Below, one piece after another: positions 45,514 through 54,054 of a stretch of DNA of 64,000 nt. Each line of letters opens with the position of its first letter. The first letter of the stretch is position 1. Both the position numbers and the translations under genes were made by a program. The stretch is from Acidobacteria bacterium RIFCSPLOWO2_12_FULL_68_19 (lineage in GTDB: Bacteria; Acidobacteriota; Vicinamibacteria; Vicinamibacterales; UBA2999), in NCBI GenBank assembly GCA_001767525.1, contig MELF01000046.1:122437-186436 (forward strand), read 5' to 3'. The notes beneath the pieces were generated by a model. The model had not been told where the DNA came from. It did no database searches and was given only the letters and a program-made list of their open reading frames with translations.

Positions 45514-45896
45514 CGCTCGACTCCTCCGCGCTCATCGCGGTGCTCTTCGCGGAGCCGGACTATCTGAGCCTCGTGGACCGGATACTCGAAGCCGACCACG
45601 TGCGCGTGGGTGCGCCCACGCTGGTCGAGGCGAGCATGGTGCTGGCGGGGCGGCGACGCGGGCCGGCCGCAGGCGAGGTCGAAGGCCTGGTGAAGGAGCT
45701 CGGGATCACCGTCGTTCCCTTCGGCGAAGCCGAGTGGCGGGCGGCGATCGACGCGTTCTGGCGGTTTGGCCGCGGACGACACCGGGCCTCCCTGAACTTC
45801 GGGGACTGCCTCGCCTACGCCACCGCCTCGATCTCCGGCGACACGCTGCTCTTCGTCGGCGACGACTTCGCGCGAACCGACATCGTGCCGGCGTGA
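45510..45896 (+). CDS. vapC: VapC-family PIN ribonuclease toxin
   Basis: A 128-residue PIN domain with the acidic residues in place: LDSSALIAVLFAEPDY (Asp), APTLVEASMVLAGR (Glu), LNFGDCLAYATASISG (Asp) and LLFVGDDFARTDIVPA (Asp). VapC toxins cut tRNA or rRNA. GGAGGGGG just before the ATG is its ribosome site within vapB. The pair seems intact, unlike its neighbours. Confidence 0.92.
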   Translation: MTLDSSALIAVLFAEPDYLSLVDRILEADHVRVGAPTLVEASMVLAGRRRGPAAGEVEGLVKELGITVVPFGEAEWRAAIDAFWRFGRGRHRASLNFGDCLAYATASISGDTLLFVGDDFARTDIVPA

Positions 45897-45988
45897 AGGA
45901 GCCGGGGGCCCTCGAGATTGGCCTGCGTCCGCCACCGATGCCCTTCGAGCCCGTGGAGCGATCTCCAGACTGTCCTTGACTGAGGAAC

Positions 45989-47989
45989 ATGAGCTGCCAC
46001 GAAACCAACAGCACGGCCACCACGATGCGGGACGCTGCCGCCGCGGTCCGCACGATCGTCCTGGTCGGCAACCCCAACGTCGGCAAGAGCGTGTTGTTCA
46101 GCAAGCTCACCGGCAAGTTCGTCATCATCTCGAACTACCCCGGCACCACCGTCGAGATCACGCGCGGCGAGGCGCGGATCGGCGACGAGACGCTGGCGGT
46201 GATTGACACGCCGGGCGTGAACGAACTGGCGCCGCGCACCGAAGACGCCCGCGTCACCTGCGACGTGCTGCGCGAGCATCCCGACGCGACCATCGTGCAG
46301 GTGGCCGACGCGAAGAACCTGCGCCGAGCGCTGTTGCTCACGATGCAACTCACCGCGCTCCGGCGCCCGATGGTTCTCGTCCTGAACATGATGGACGAAC
46401 TGGAGAAGCGCGGCGGGCAGATCGACGTGCCGAAGCTCAGCGACGTGCTCGATGTCCCCGTCGTTCCGACGATCGCGACGGAAGGAACCGGCCTCGAGGA
46501 GCTCAAACAATCCATCGAGCGGGCCCGGTGTAGCTGCGCTCCTGTGAAGCGCGAGTCACTCAGTGCTTCTCAACCTTCTGCGCTTCACAGGAGCGCGGCC
46601 ACACCCTCGTACGAAGAGACGGCAGCCTGCCTCGCCGATGCGAATCGAATTCTCGCTCAGACCTACACGCTCACTCCGCCGCGAGAATCGAATCTCGCCC
46701 AGCGGCTCGGCTGGTGGTCCACGCACCCGGTCAAAGGGCTCGCGATCCTGCTAGCGGTGCTCTATTTCACCTTCTGGTTCGTCGGGCTGCTCGGGGCGGG
46801 CACGTTCGTGGATTTTTTCGAGACGGTCGTGTTCGGACGCTACATCAACCCGTGGGCGATCCGCGCGACGGACGCCGTGTTGCCGTTCCCGCACACGCAC
46901 GAATCGCAGACGTCCGATTACAAGTTCGAGATCCCGTTCTCGCCCACGCATGGGATCGAGCTGGCATCGAGTTCGCGCGAGACGTTCTCGCCGACCTACG
47001 CGCTGGCGGCGGACGCGAAACCCGGCTGGGGGCCACGAACACTCCGCTTCGTCCACGATTTCCTCGTGGGCGAATACGGCATGATCACGATGGCGTTGAG
47101 CTACGGGTTCGCCATCGTACTGCCGATCGTGACGACGTTCTTCCTGTTGTTCGGCCTGCTCGAAGACTCGGGCTATCTCCCGCGCCTGGCGGTGATGGTC
47201 AACCGGATCTTTCGCGGCATGGGCCTCAATGGCAAGGCCGTTCTCCCGATGGTGCTCGGCCTCGGTTGCGACACGATGGCGACGATGACCACGCGCATCC
47301 TCGAGACGCGCAAGGAACGGGTGATCACGACGCTGTTGCTGGCGCTGGCGATCCCCTGCTCGGCGCAGCTCGGCGTGTTGCTGGCGATGGCGGCGAGCAT
47401 TTCATTCGCGGCGGCTGCCTTCTGGGTCTGCCTGATGATTGGGATCATGTTCGTGATCGGCTGGCTGGCGGCGCAGTTGTACGGCGGGCAGACGAGCGAT
47501 TTCATCCTCGAACTGCCGCCGATGCGATTGCCGCAAACAAGCAACGTGGCGATGAAGACGTTCGCGCGGCTCGAGTGGTATCTCAAGGAAGTGATCCCGC
47601 TGTTCATGCTCGGCACCGGCATCTTGTTCTTCCTGGACACGCTCAACGTCCTCGGCAAGACCGCCCAATTCGGCGAGCCGCTCGTGAAGGGTTGGCTGGG
47701 TTTGCCCGCCGAGACCGCCAACGCGTTCCTGATTGGCTTCTTGCGGCGCGACTACGGCGCCGTCTATTTGCTCGACGCCGCCACGGGGCCGGGCGCCATT
47801 CTCACGCCGCATGAGGTGCTCGTGGCGATGGTGACGATCACGCTGTTCATGCCGTGCATCGCGACGCTGTTCATGATCGCGCGCGAATTGGGACGGAAAA
47901 CGGCGGCCACGATCGCGGTATTTGTGTTCGCGTTTGCGTTCTTCGTCGGCGGCCTGGTGCATCACGTCGCGACGTGGATGGGAATATGA
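45989..47989 (+). CDS. feoB: Ferrous iron transporter FeoB
   Basis: A 666-residue transporter. The N-terminal G-domain has VLVGNPNVGKSVLFSKLTG, NYPGTTVEITRG, VIDTPGVNEL and LVLNMMDELEKRG; the membrane part has about nine to ten helices, with the gate motifs FGLLEDSGYLPRLAVM and LGLGCDTMATMTTRIL. It imports Fe2+. The linker between the G-domain and the first helix (about residues 180-207) contains a 17-bp perfect inverted repeat inserted in frame. A TGA/ATG overlap couples it to a FeoA-type gene downstream, an inverted order compared with the usual feoA-feoB. Confidence 0.93.
   Translation: MSCHETNSTATTMRDAAAAVRTIVLVGNPNVGKSVLFSKLTGKFVIISNYPGTTVEITRGEARIGDETLAVIDTPGVNELAPRTEDARVTCDVLREHPDATIVQVADAKNLRRALLLTMQLTALRRPMVLVLNMMDELEKRGGQIDVPKLSDVLDVPVVPTIATEGTGLEELKQSIERARCSCAPVKRESLSASQPSALHRSAATPSYEETAACLADANRILAQTYTLTPPRESNLAQRLGWWSTHPVKGLAILLAVLYFTFWFVGLLGAGTFVDFFETVVFGRYINPWAIRATDAVLPFPHTHESQTSDYKFEIPFSPTHGIELASSSRETFSPTYALAADAKPGWGPRTLRFVHDFLVGEYGMITMALSYGFAIVLPIVTTFFLLFGLLEDSGYLPRLAVMVNRIFRGMGLNGKAVLPMVLGLGCDTMATMTTRILETRKERVITTLLLALAIPCSAQLGVLLAMAASISFAAAAFWVCLMIGIMFVIGWLAAQLYGGQTSDFILELPPMRLPQTSNVAMKTFARLEWYLKEVIPLFMLGTGILFFLDTLNVLGKTAQFGEPLVKGWLGLPAETANAFLIGFLRRDYGAVYLLDAATGPGAILTPHEVLVAMVTITLFMPCIATLFMIARELGRKTAATIAVFVFAFAFFVGGLVHHVATWMGI
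46527..46605. repeat. Inverted repeat inserted in the feoB coding frame
   Basis: GCGCTCCTGTGAAGCGC (46536-46552) is exactly complementary to GCGCTTCACAGGAGCGC (46580-46596); the flanks extend the pairing to 46527-46555 and 46578-46605 with two mismatches. The 79 bases stay open in the feoB frame and encode the Ser/Ala/Arg-rich linker RCSCAPVKRESLSASQ and beyond. It looks like a small palindromic element inserted into a tolerant linker. Confidence 0.8.
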
Positions 47990-48474
47990 AGAAGGGAGAG
48001 ATGGAAGGAGGGACAGTTCCAACCTCCCGGTCTTCCAAGCCTGTCTATCTTCATTGTTCCTTGTGCGGGTTCGAGTTCGAGAAGCACCAGACGACCTGCG
48101 CGACCGGCTGTCCGCTCGGCAAGTACTGCAGGCTGGTGCGTTGCCCGAACTGCGGCTACGAATTCCCCGAGCCGTCGGAGCCGCTCACCTGGTTTGCGCG
48201 GTTGTTCGGCCGCAAGAAGGTCCCGCCGACCGAGCGCAAGCTGGTGTGCCTCGACGAACTCGAAGAAGGCGAACACTGCGAACTGGTGTGCCTCAACGGC
48301 GCGCACGTCGCCCGCCGCAACGCGCTGGCCGTATACGGCCTGGTGCCGGGCTGCCAGCTCTTGGTTCAGCAGAAACACCCGAGCTTCGTGATCCGCGTCG
48401 GCGAGACGGAACTCGCCCTCGAAGGAAACATCGCCCACGAGATCTTCGTGAAACGACTGCCCTCGGTGCGTTAG
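47986..48474 (+). CDS. feoA: FeoA-domain protein with Cys-rich N-terminal extension
   Basis: A 162-residue protein. The C-terminal ~75 residues form a FeoA/SH3-like domain (KLVCLDELEEGEHCELVCLN, YGLVPGCQLLVQQKHPSFVI, ELALEGNIAHEIFVKRL). The N-terminal ~60 residues carry clustered cysteines: LHCSLCGFEFEKHQTTCATG and CPLGKYCRLVRCPNCGYEF, which suggest one or two metal-binding knuckles or a rubredoxin-like site. FeoA alone is normally about 75 residues. The start codon overlaps the feoB stop; a later ATG at 48001 is possible. It probably tunes FeoB, perhaps as an iron or redox sensor (inference). Confidence 0.85.
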   Translation: MKKGEMEGGTVPTSRSSKPVYLHCSLCGFEFEKHQTTCATGCPLGKYCRLVRCPNCGYEFPEPSEPLTWFARLFGRKKVPPTERKLVCLDELEEGEHCELVCLNGAHVARRNALAVYGLVPGCQLLVQQKHPSFVIRVGETELALEGNIAHEIFVKRLPSVR

Positions 48475-48593
48475 AAGCCCGATCGTCCCAGGCGTGGAAT
48501 CGCAGGAATATGGACGGCGTGGATCGACGGGCGCGTCCTGCGCGGCCGCGCGCCGGTCGGCGTCCTCGATCTCTCCGCCACCTCCGTCAGCCT

Positions 48594-49868
48594 CTACTTG
48601 AACATGTAGCGCAGCCCAGCCCAGAACTGATAGTTCACGTCCGGGTCGCTCATGCGGTCGAAGAACTGCCGCCACTCGACGTTCACGTCGAGCGTGTGCT
48701 GCCTGGCGTCGTTTCTCCACAACGGGAAGGCGGCTGTGCCAAGCCATCCTGCCGTGAACGAGTCGCCGTGGTTGAAGTCCCACAACGTGATGCCCGCGCC
48801 GAGCGACATCCCGCGCGCGAAGGCGTAGGCGACTTCCGCGTCACCGAAACCGCTCGTGCGATCGGCCTCCTCGAGATTGACCGCCGCGCCAATCGCGGGG
48901 ACGAGCGACACTTTCGGCGTCATCCGCACCGCGACGCCGCCTTTCAGCCCGACCAGCGCGTTGCCAAAGCCCGGGACCCAGTTGTCAGGCCTGATCGTGC
49001 CGAGCCCGGCCGGATCGCCGCCGTCGTACTGGCGCTGCTGCTTGCCGAAGTACCCGGCGAAGAACGGTCGGATGCGAAGCGCTGCCTCTTCGGCGGCCAG
49101 CCGATCGGCTTCGGCCTTGCGCGCCTCCTCGGCCTCGCGCGCTTGCTCGGCCCTGCGTGCTTGCTCGGCCTTGCGCGCCTCCTCCGCCTGGCGCGCGGCT
49201 TCGGCGTTGCGCGCCGCCTCCTCCGCCTGGCGCGCGGCTTCGGCCCTGCGCGCCGCCTCGGCCGCCTGGCGCGCGGCTTCGGCCCCGCGCGCGTCCTCGG
49301 CCTTACGGGCGTCCTCCGCCCGCCGCGCGGCTTCGCGACTCGGCTCGCGGCTCACCAGCGACAAGTTGCCGCAGATCTTGGGGACGAAGAACGTATAGGT
49401 GTCGTTCAGATCGTCAACGACGAAGGTAAACCCTTCGAGCGAACGAGGACCGTCCCATCGCAGGTTGCGTGAGACGTCCGGCCGAGTGTCTCCACGGCGA
49501 AGCGCCATCCACTCGATGGTCGTGCCGGGGGCGAGCGTCGATTCGGTGACCAAGCCCTCAGCGAGTGCCTCGAGCACGTCGGGACGCGCCGATGCCGGCA
49601 GGCCCGCCCGCTCCATCACGGTGCCAAGGTCGCGTTGAGTGCGCGCCGTGGACATTCTCCGGCGCAGCGTGGCCACGTCGTTCACGGGCGGCGTGAACCG
49701 TGTCGCCCCGCCAAGCCGCCGGATCGAGCGGACCGGCGCCGGCGCCTGCTGGGCGGCGGCTGCGGCCTCGCCGGCGTCATCGGCCGACGTGGGCAGCGGG
49801 AAGGCTGTTGACAGGAGAAGGGTCAGGCCGAAACAGGCAAGACCCCGAATGCGCGAGCACGAACTCAT
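48594..49868 (-). CDS. Outer-membrane protein with Ala/Glu/Arg coiled-coil and C-terminal barrel
   Basis: A 424-residue protein. A signal peptide (GLACFGLTLLLSTAFPLPTS) is followed by a ~140-residue globular part and then about 90 residues of short repeats such as RRAEAARQAEEAARNAEAAR (about residues 172-263), a TolA-like single long helix or coiled coil. The last ~160 residues (GKQQRQYDGGDPAGLGTIRP, SLVPAIGAAVNLEEA, AYAFARGMSLGAGITLW, YQFWAGLRYMFK) alternate polar and hydrophobic residues and end in Phe-Lys, like an eight-stranded outer-membrane barrel. I do not recognise the family. The helix could span the periplasm. Confidence 0.75.
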   Translation of the reverse strand: MSSCSRIRGLACFGLTLLLSTAFPLPTSADDAGEAAAAAQQAPAPVRSIRRLGGATRFTPPVNDVATLRRRMSTARTQRDLGTVMERAGLPASARPDVLEALAEGLVTESTLAPGTTIEWMALRRGDTRPDVSRNLRWDGPRSLEGFTFVVDDLNDTYTFFVPKICGNLSLVSREPSREAARRAEDARKAEDARGAEAARQAAEAARRAEAARQAEEAARNAEAARQAEEARKAEQARRAEQAREAEEARKAEADRLAAEEAALRIRPFFAGYFGKQQRQYDGGDPAGLGTIRPDNWVPGFGNALVGLKGGVAVRMTPKVSLVPAIGAAVNLEEADRTSGFGDAEVAYAFARGMSLGAGITLWDFNHGDSFTAGWLGTAAFPLWRNDARQHTLDVNVEWRQFFDRMSDPDVNYQFWAGLRYMFK

Positions 49869-50206
49869 GGCCGATACCTCTCGAGAGTCAGGGGCTGACC
49901 GCCAGAAGTCTACCCTGCCGATCGTTTCTTGGTCATGCCAGAAGCCAACCAGTTCGCTCTATTGAGGGGTCGACCGTCCGAGCTGTACCGTTCCCGGCGG
50001 TGCCCGACTCCCGCGTCGAGAGCGACCTCAGGTACGAGGGCTGGCGCGTCACCGGCGCGGCGTCGGCGCCTTCAGGTCGGCCTTGCCCTCCGGGGTGCGG
50101 GGCGTTCCGGAACGGCTGGCGATACCGACTGCGCGTGGCCGTGCCCGCGATGGCGGCGATCGACGCCACCGCCAGCGTCAAGACGTAGCGAGAATGGCTG
50201 GTGTCA
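49869..50206. other. 338-base gap without a recognised gene
   Basis: The segment between two minus-strand genes has no convincing frame. The minus strand can encode SRYVLTLAVASIAAIAGTAT, a hydrophobic stretch within a 128-codon frame, but no start, ribosome site or family pattern supports it. It may hold the promoter of the outer-membrane protein gene or gene debris. Confidence 0.5.
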
Positions 50207-51247
50207 TCACGAAGCGGGAGTGGCCGCGGAGGCGGCACCTGGAATCTTGACGCGAATCTTGTAGAGACCCTGGCGGGCCGTGACGTAGATGGTGCGGCGG
50301 TCCGCATCGCCAAAGGCAAGGTTGGCCGGCTGCTCCGGCAGTCGGATCGTGCCGAGGTGTCTTCCGGCCGGCGAGAAGATCCAGAGGCCGCCAGGGCCCG
50401 TGCAGTAGACGTTGCCGCGCTGGTCGACCTTCATCCCGTCCGTATTGCCTGCGGCCGGATCCGCCGTCATGTCGGCGAAGAGCTGACCGTTCCCGACCGT
50501 ATCGTCGGGCCTGACCTCATAGCGCACGATCTTTCTGAGGCCGTTGACATAGAGGAACTTCTCGTCTGGGGTGAACGCCAGCCCGTTGGGCCGGCCGGCG
50601 GGGTCGTCCACGAGCAGCTGCACGCGCCCGTCCTTCACCAGGAACACGCCCGAATACGGCAGTTCCTTCGCCGGGCTCTTGTCGGCGCCGCGCAGTCCGC
50701 CGGGGGGGTCGGTGAAGTAGATCGATCCGTTCGACTTGACCACGACGTCGTTGGGGCTGTTCAGCCGCTTGCCGTCGTACCGGTCGGCGAGCACCGTGCG
50801 CGTGCCGTTCTTCTCCAGCCGCTCGATCGTCCTGTTGCCGTGCGTGGCCATCACGAGGCGGCCCTGCGGATCGAGCGCCAGTCCATTCGAACCGAACACG
50901 ACGATGTGCAGGCGGCCGTTGAAGCTCTGGCCGCCGGCCGTCAGCAGATCGGTACCCGTGTAGCCGCTCTTCTCGAGGAAGACCGAGAGCGTCCCGTCGG
51001 GCGTCCACTTGTAGATGTTGTTCGCGGCGACGTCGCTGAAGAGCAGATAGCCGCCGCTGGGCTCCGGCACCCACACCGGCCCCTCGAGGAACCCGAAGTA
51101 CTCGCCCTTGATCAACGTCGGCTTGGCGGCGCGCGCGACGATCTCGTCGAGCGCGGGGTCGAGACGGACGACGCCGACGGTGGGCTGCTGTGCGCGCAGG
51201 CCGGCCATCGTCAACGCGAGTAGCGCGGCCAGGGTGATGTACTTCAT
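50207..51247 (-). CDS. Secreted SMP-30/gluconolactonase-like protein
   Basis: A 346-residue protein with a signal peptide (YITLAALLALTMAGLRAQ). The six-bladed SMP-30 propeller motifs are present: FLEGPVWVPEPSGGYLLFSD (metal-binding Glu), NGLALDPQGRLVMATHGNRT, NSPNDVVVKSNGSIYFTDPP (Asn and Asp ligands) and NTDGMKVDQRGNVYCTGPGG. Members hydrolyse sugar lactones with a divalent metal. Secreted forms are common in Acidobacteriota. The start ATG lies 143 bases from the divergent NHL-protein gene, so the two may share a regulatory region. Confidence 0.92.
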   Translation of the reverse strand: MKYITLAALLALTMAGLRAQQPTVGVVRLDPALDEIVARAAKPTLIKGEYFGFLEGPVWVPEPSGGYLLFSDVAANNIYKWTPDGTLSVFLEKSGYTGTDLLTAGGQSFNGRLHIVVFGSNGLALDPQGRLVMATHGNRTIERLEKNGTRTVLADRYDGKRLNSPNDVVVKSNGSIYFTDPPGGLRGADKSPAKELPYSGVFLVKDGRVQLLVDDPAGRPNGLAFTPDEKFLYVNGLRKIVRYEVRPDDTVGNGQLFADMTADPAAGNTDGMKVDQRGNVYCTGPGGLWIFSPAGRHLGTIRLPEQPANLAFGDADRRTIYVTARQGLYKIRVKIPGAASAATPAS

Positions 51248-51389
51248 GAGTGGTGCCTTCCCCCTGCCACTTCTAGCGAACTCCACCGGCGGGGTTGCGG
51301 ACGCGCCGGTTGAACTCCTGCTTGGTATTTCGGGCTCGGAGACATAGTATTCCCGAGATTCCGTACTGGCGAAACAGGAGGCAACAGCC

Positions 51390-53099
51390 ATGAGCCGAAA
51401 CCGGTACGTCGGGCCCGTTCACGCGTTGCTCGCCGTTGCGCTGTTTCTTGCCGTCCACGCGGTATGGCCGATTGACGGCAGGGCCGCCCAGGGGGACATC
51501 ACCACCATCGCCGGCAACGGGACCCTCGGCCCTTCCGGGGACGGCGGTCCGGCGCTCGATACCTCGTTCGGCTACACGATGGGCATCGCCCTCGATTCGG
51601 CCGGCCACCTCTACATCGCCGACTACTACAACCATCGCATCCGCCGGGTGGACGCGGCCACCGGCATCATCACCACCGTGGCCGGCACCGGCACGGAAGG
51701 CGGGGACGGCGATGGCGGCCCGGCCACGTTGGCCCAGTTGTACTATCCGACGGACGTCGCCGTCGACGGGGCCGACAATTTCTATGTCGCGGCGGTCACC
51801 AATCGCACCATCCGGAAGGTGGATGCAGCAACCGGGATCATCACGACGGTGGCGGGCGGCGGCTATTCGGATGCCGACGACATCCCCGCCACTGCCGCCA
51901 GTTTGCTCTATCCACGGGGGGTCACCGTCGATGCCACCGGCAATCTCTACATCGCCGATGAAGTCGGCCATCGCGTGCGCCGTGTCGACGCCGCCACCGG
52001 CATCATCACCACCGTGGCGGGCACGGGAGCGGCCGGCGACTCGGGTGACGATGGCCTCGCCACTTCTGCGCAGTTGAGACAGCCGTGGAAGGTTGCCCTC
52101 GACTCGCTGGGCCACCTCTACATCGCCGACACGGCCAACCATCGGGTCCGCATGGTCGATGCGGAGACCGGGATCATCACCACCGTGGCGGGCAACGGCG
52201 TCGGAGGCTTTTCAGGCGACGACGGCCTGGCCGAGGCCGCGTCTCTGTTGTATCCGGTGTCCGTGACGCTCGACGGGGACAACAACCTCTTCATCACGGA
52301 TCACTCGAACAACCGCATTCGCCGGGTCGATGCGGCGACGGGCATCATCACCACCGTCGCGGGCAACGGCGAGTGGTCGTACGGCGGCGACGGCGGGCCG
52401 GCTACTGCGGCGTCGCTCAGGTATCCGAAGGGCATCGTCATCGACGCGGCCGGCAACCTGCTGATCTCGGACTCGTCGAACCAGCGTATCCGCCTCGTGG
52501 AAGCGGCGGCGCCGCCCTGGAACCAGCCGCCGATCGCCGACGCCGGCGCCGACCAGGTGGTGGAGGCGACGAGCCCGCTGGGGGCCGCGGTCGCGCTGTC
52601 AGGCGCGGGCTCCTCCGATCCGGATAACGACTCCCTCACCTACATCTGGTCCTGGCTGGACGCCGAGGGCGCGATTCAGACGGCGGCGGGGCTCTCCCCG
52701 ATCGTCACCGTGCCCCTCGGCACGACCGCGATCGTGCTCGACGTGGACGATGGTCACGGGCATCTGGACAGCGACGGCGTCAGCGTGACCGTGGTCGACA
52801 CCGCTCCTCCGTCGATCACGGCGGCGCTCGTGCCGGTCAGGGAGAATGGCCGCGCCGGCACGTATCGGGTGAGTATCACGGTGGAGGATATCGTCGACCC
52901 GGCTCCCGACGTTGCCGCGACCCTGAACGGCCTCGCCGTCGGGGATGGCGACATCGTCATGATCCTGCCGGGCAACGTGTCACGGGTGACCACGTCGAGC
53001 AACACGATCCAGTTCCAGGACCCGGAGATCGTCCTTGTGGTCACCGCGATCGATGCCGCAGGCAACAGCGCCACGGAAACGTCTGTTACGGTTCCCTGA
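51390..53099 (+). CDS. Secreted NHL-repeat protein with PKD-like C-terminus
   Basis: A 569-residue protein. A signal peptide (LLAVALFLAVHAVWPIDGRA) is followed by six tandem NHL units of about 54 residues, each starting with ...GIITTVAG.G and containing ..YIADYYNHRIRRVDAATG-type strands; together they close one propeller. The DNA of the units is strikingly similar, suggesting recent duplication or gene conversion. From about residue 376 a PKD-like domain (DAGADQVVEATSPLGAAVA, LSGAGSSDPDNDSLTYIWSW) and another beta domain follow. AGGAGG precedes the ATG. Extracellular adhesion or polysaccharide binding is possible; no active site is visible. Confidence 0.87.
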   Translation: MSRNRYVGPVHALLAVALFLAVHAVWPIDGRAAQGDITTIAGNGTLGPSGDGGPALDTSFGYTMGIALDSAGHLYIADYYNHRIRRVDAATGIITTVAGTGTEGGDGDGGPATLAQLYYPTDVAVDGADNFYVAAVTNRTIRKVDAATGIITTVAGGGYSDADDIPATAASLLYPRGVTVDATGNLYIADEVGHRVRRVDAATGIITTVAGTGAAGDSGDDGLATSAQLRQPWKVALDSLGHLYIADTANHRVRMVDAETGIITTVAGNGVGGFSGDDGLAEAASLLYPVSVTLDGDNNLFITDHSNNRIRRVDAATGIITTVAGNGEWSYGGDGGPATAASLRYPKGIVIDAAGNLLISDSSNQRIRLVEAAAPPWNQPPIADAGADQVVEATSPLGAAVALSGAGSSDPDNDSLTYIWSWLDAEGAIQTAAGLSPIVTVPLGTTAIVLDVDDGHGHLDSDGVSVTVVDTAPPSITAALVPVRENGRAGTYRVSITVEDIVDPAPDVAATLNGLAVGDGDIVMILPGNVSRVTTSSNTIQFQDPEIVLVVTAIDAAGNSATETSVTVP

Positions 53100-53170
53100 A
53101 GCGCGGCGCCGCACGCAGGCGCAGGTATGAAGCGGCGGGGATACGATGACGACGAGGGCGGCCCGGGCGC

Positions 53171-53578
53171 TCAGGGGAGCAATTGCAGCGACAGGGCGGC
53201 GGCGAGCGGGGAGAAGTGGCGCCGATCGGTCGTCGCGATGCGCGACAGCCCCAGCGTTTCGGCCAGGGCCACAATCGCGGCGTCGACGAACCCGAGATCC
53301 AGATCCTCGAAGCGTCGGTTGAGGTCCGCAACGCGCGCGTAGGCGCCCTTGGGCAGGTCGGCAATCAGGTAGTACCCCTCGACAACGCCGGCATAGAAGG
53401 TCAGGTGGCTCTTCGCGCCGAGGCGCCGGCGCAGCAGGTGGTCGACTTCGGGCACCACCGGCGCAGGCAGGATGAGGCCGCGCTGCTCACCCTGGATGAG
53501 TGCTCGCGCCCGGGCGTGCCAGGCATCGCTCCGATCGTAGTACGCGTAGACGATGCCGGTGTCGAGGAGGACGCTCAC
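53171..53578 (-). CDS. vapC: PIN-domain toxin (VapC-like)
   Basis: A 135-residue PIN protein starting at GTG in overlap with the RHH antitoxin stop. Acidic positions are visible: VLLDTGIVYAYYDRSDAW (Asp), APVVPEVDHLL (Glu), LDLGFVDAAIVALAETLG (Asp) and RIATTDRRHFS (Asp). It should act as a ribonuclease held in check by the upstream antitoxin. The pair looks complete. Confidence 0.9.
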   Translation of the reverse strand: MSVLLDTGIVYAYYDRSDAWHARARALIQGEQRGLILPAPVVPEVDHLLRRRLGAKSHLTFYAGVVEGYYLIADLPKGAYARVADLNRRFEDLDLGFVDAAIVALAETLGLSRIATTDRRHFSPLAAALSLQLLP

Positions 53579-53847
53579 CGCTTCTTCCTGCGCGTCTTCG
53601 GGACGACGGTGGTGGGCGGCGCCGCGCCGAAGCCGGTCTTCGCGAGGATCTCCTCGGCGCGTGCGGCCGTGTCGGACCGGCCGCTCGCGAAGGCGCCCGC
53701 GCCGGGTGGCGCCTTCAGGGGCTCGCGTGTGACGTAGGCATGGACCGCCTCGCGCACGAGCTCGGCCATCGGCCGCTGCTGCCGCCGCATCTCCAGCTTG
53801 AGCAGTACCTCCAGTTCCGGCTCCAGATAGATGGTCGTGCGCTTCAT
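53575..53847 (-). CDS. Ribbon-helix-helix antitoxin
   Basis: A 90-residue protein. MKRTTIYLEPELEVLLKLEM and RPMAELVREAVHAYVTR match the CopG/RHH fold: a beta strand that binds DNA as a dimer, then two helices. The C-terminal basic tail (TTVVPKTRRKKR) would contact the toxin. The stop overlaps the PIN toxin GTG. A perfect palindrome ATGCTAGCAT is seven bases upstream of the ATG and may be the operator. Confidence 0.87.
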   Translation of the reverse strand: MKRTTIYLEPELEVLLKLEMRRQQRPMAELVREAVHAYVTREPLKAPPGAGAFASGRSDTAARAEEILAKTGFGAAPPTTVVPKTRRKKR

Positions 53848-53853
53848 ATGTCG

Positions 53854-53863
53854 ATGCTAGCAT
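53854..53863. promoter_or_regulatory. Candidate antitoxin operator ATGCTAGCAT
   Basis: A perfect 10-base palindrome seven bases before the start of the RHH antitoxin gene, in the position where such antitoxins usually bind. Confidence 0.35.
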
Positions 53864-53943
53864 ATACATCAGAATCTTCTCGGTCCGTCCGCTCGGCGTG
53901 GGCGGCATCAGACGGGTCAGATCAAGGGCCTGAATGAGTGGCC

Positions 53944-54039
53944 ATGAAACGAATCTCAATCGAGGACCTGAGGGCACCTCTTTCGGCCGCCATTTCCGAA
54001 GCCGATGGACGTCGGGATCCCGTGTATAAGGGTGCCTGA
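53944..54039 (+). pseudogene. Relic of a Phd/YefM-type antitoxin
   Basis: A 31-codon frame starts MKRISIEDLRAPLSAAISEA, which fits the N-terminus of Phd antitoxins (..ISI.DLKA.LSA.vaEAe.G), then loses similarity and stops. No toxin frame follows. It lies between the RHH/PIN pair and the NIPSNAP gene and is probably a broken module. The match is by eye and short. Confidence 0.4.
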
Positions 54040-54054
54040 GAGGGGAGACTGTCG

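Noticed and set aside
49933..50319. Minus-strand 128-codon frame with a hydrophobic stretch in the 338-base gap
   Set aside because: No start signal or family pattern, and it overlaps the end of the SMP-30 gene.
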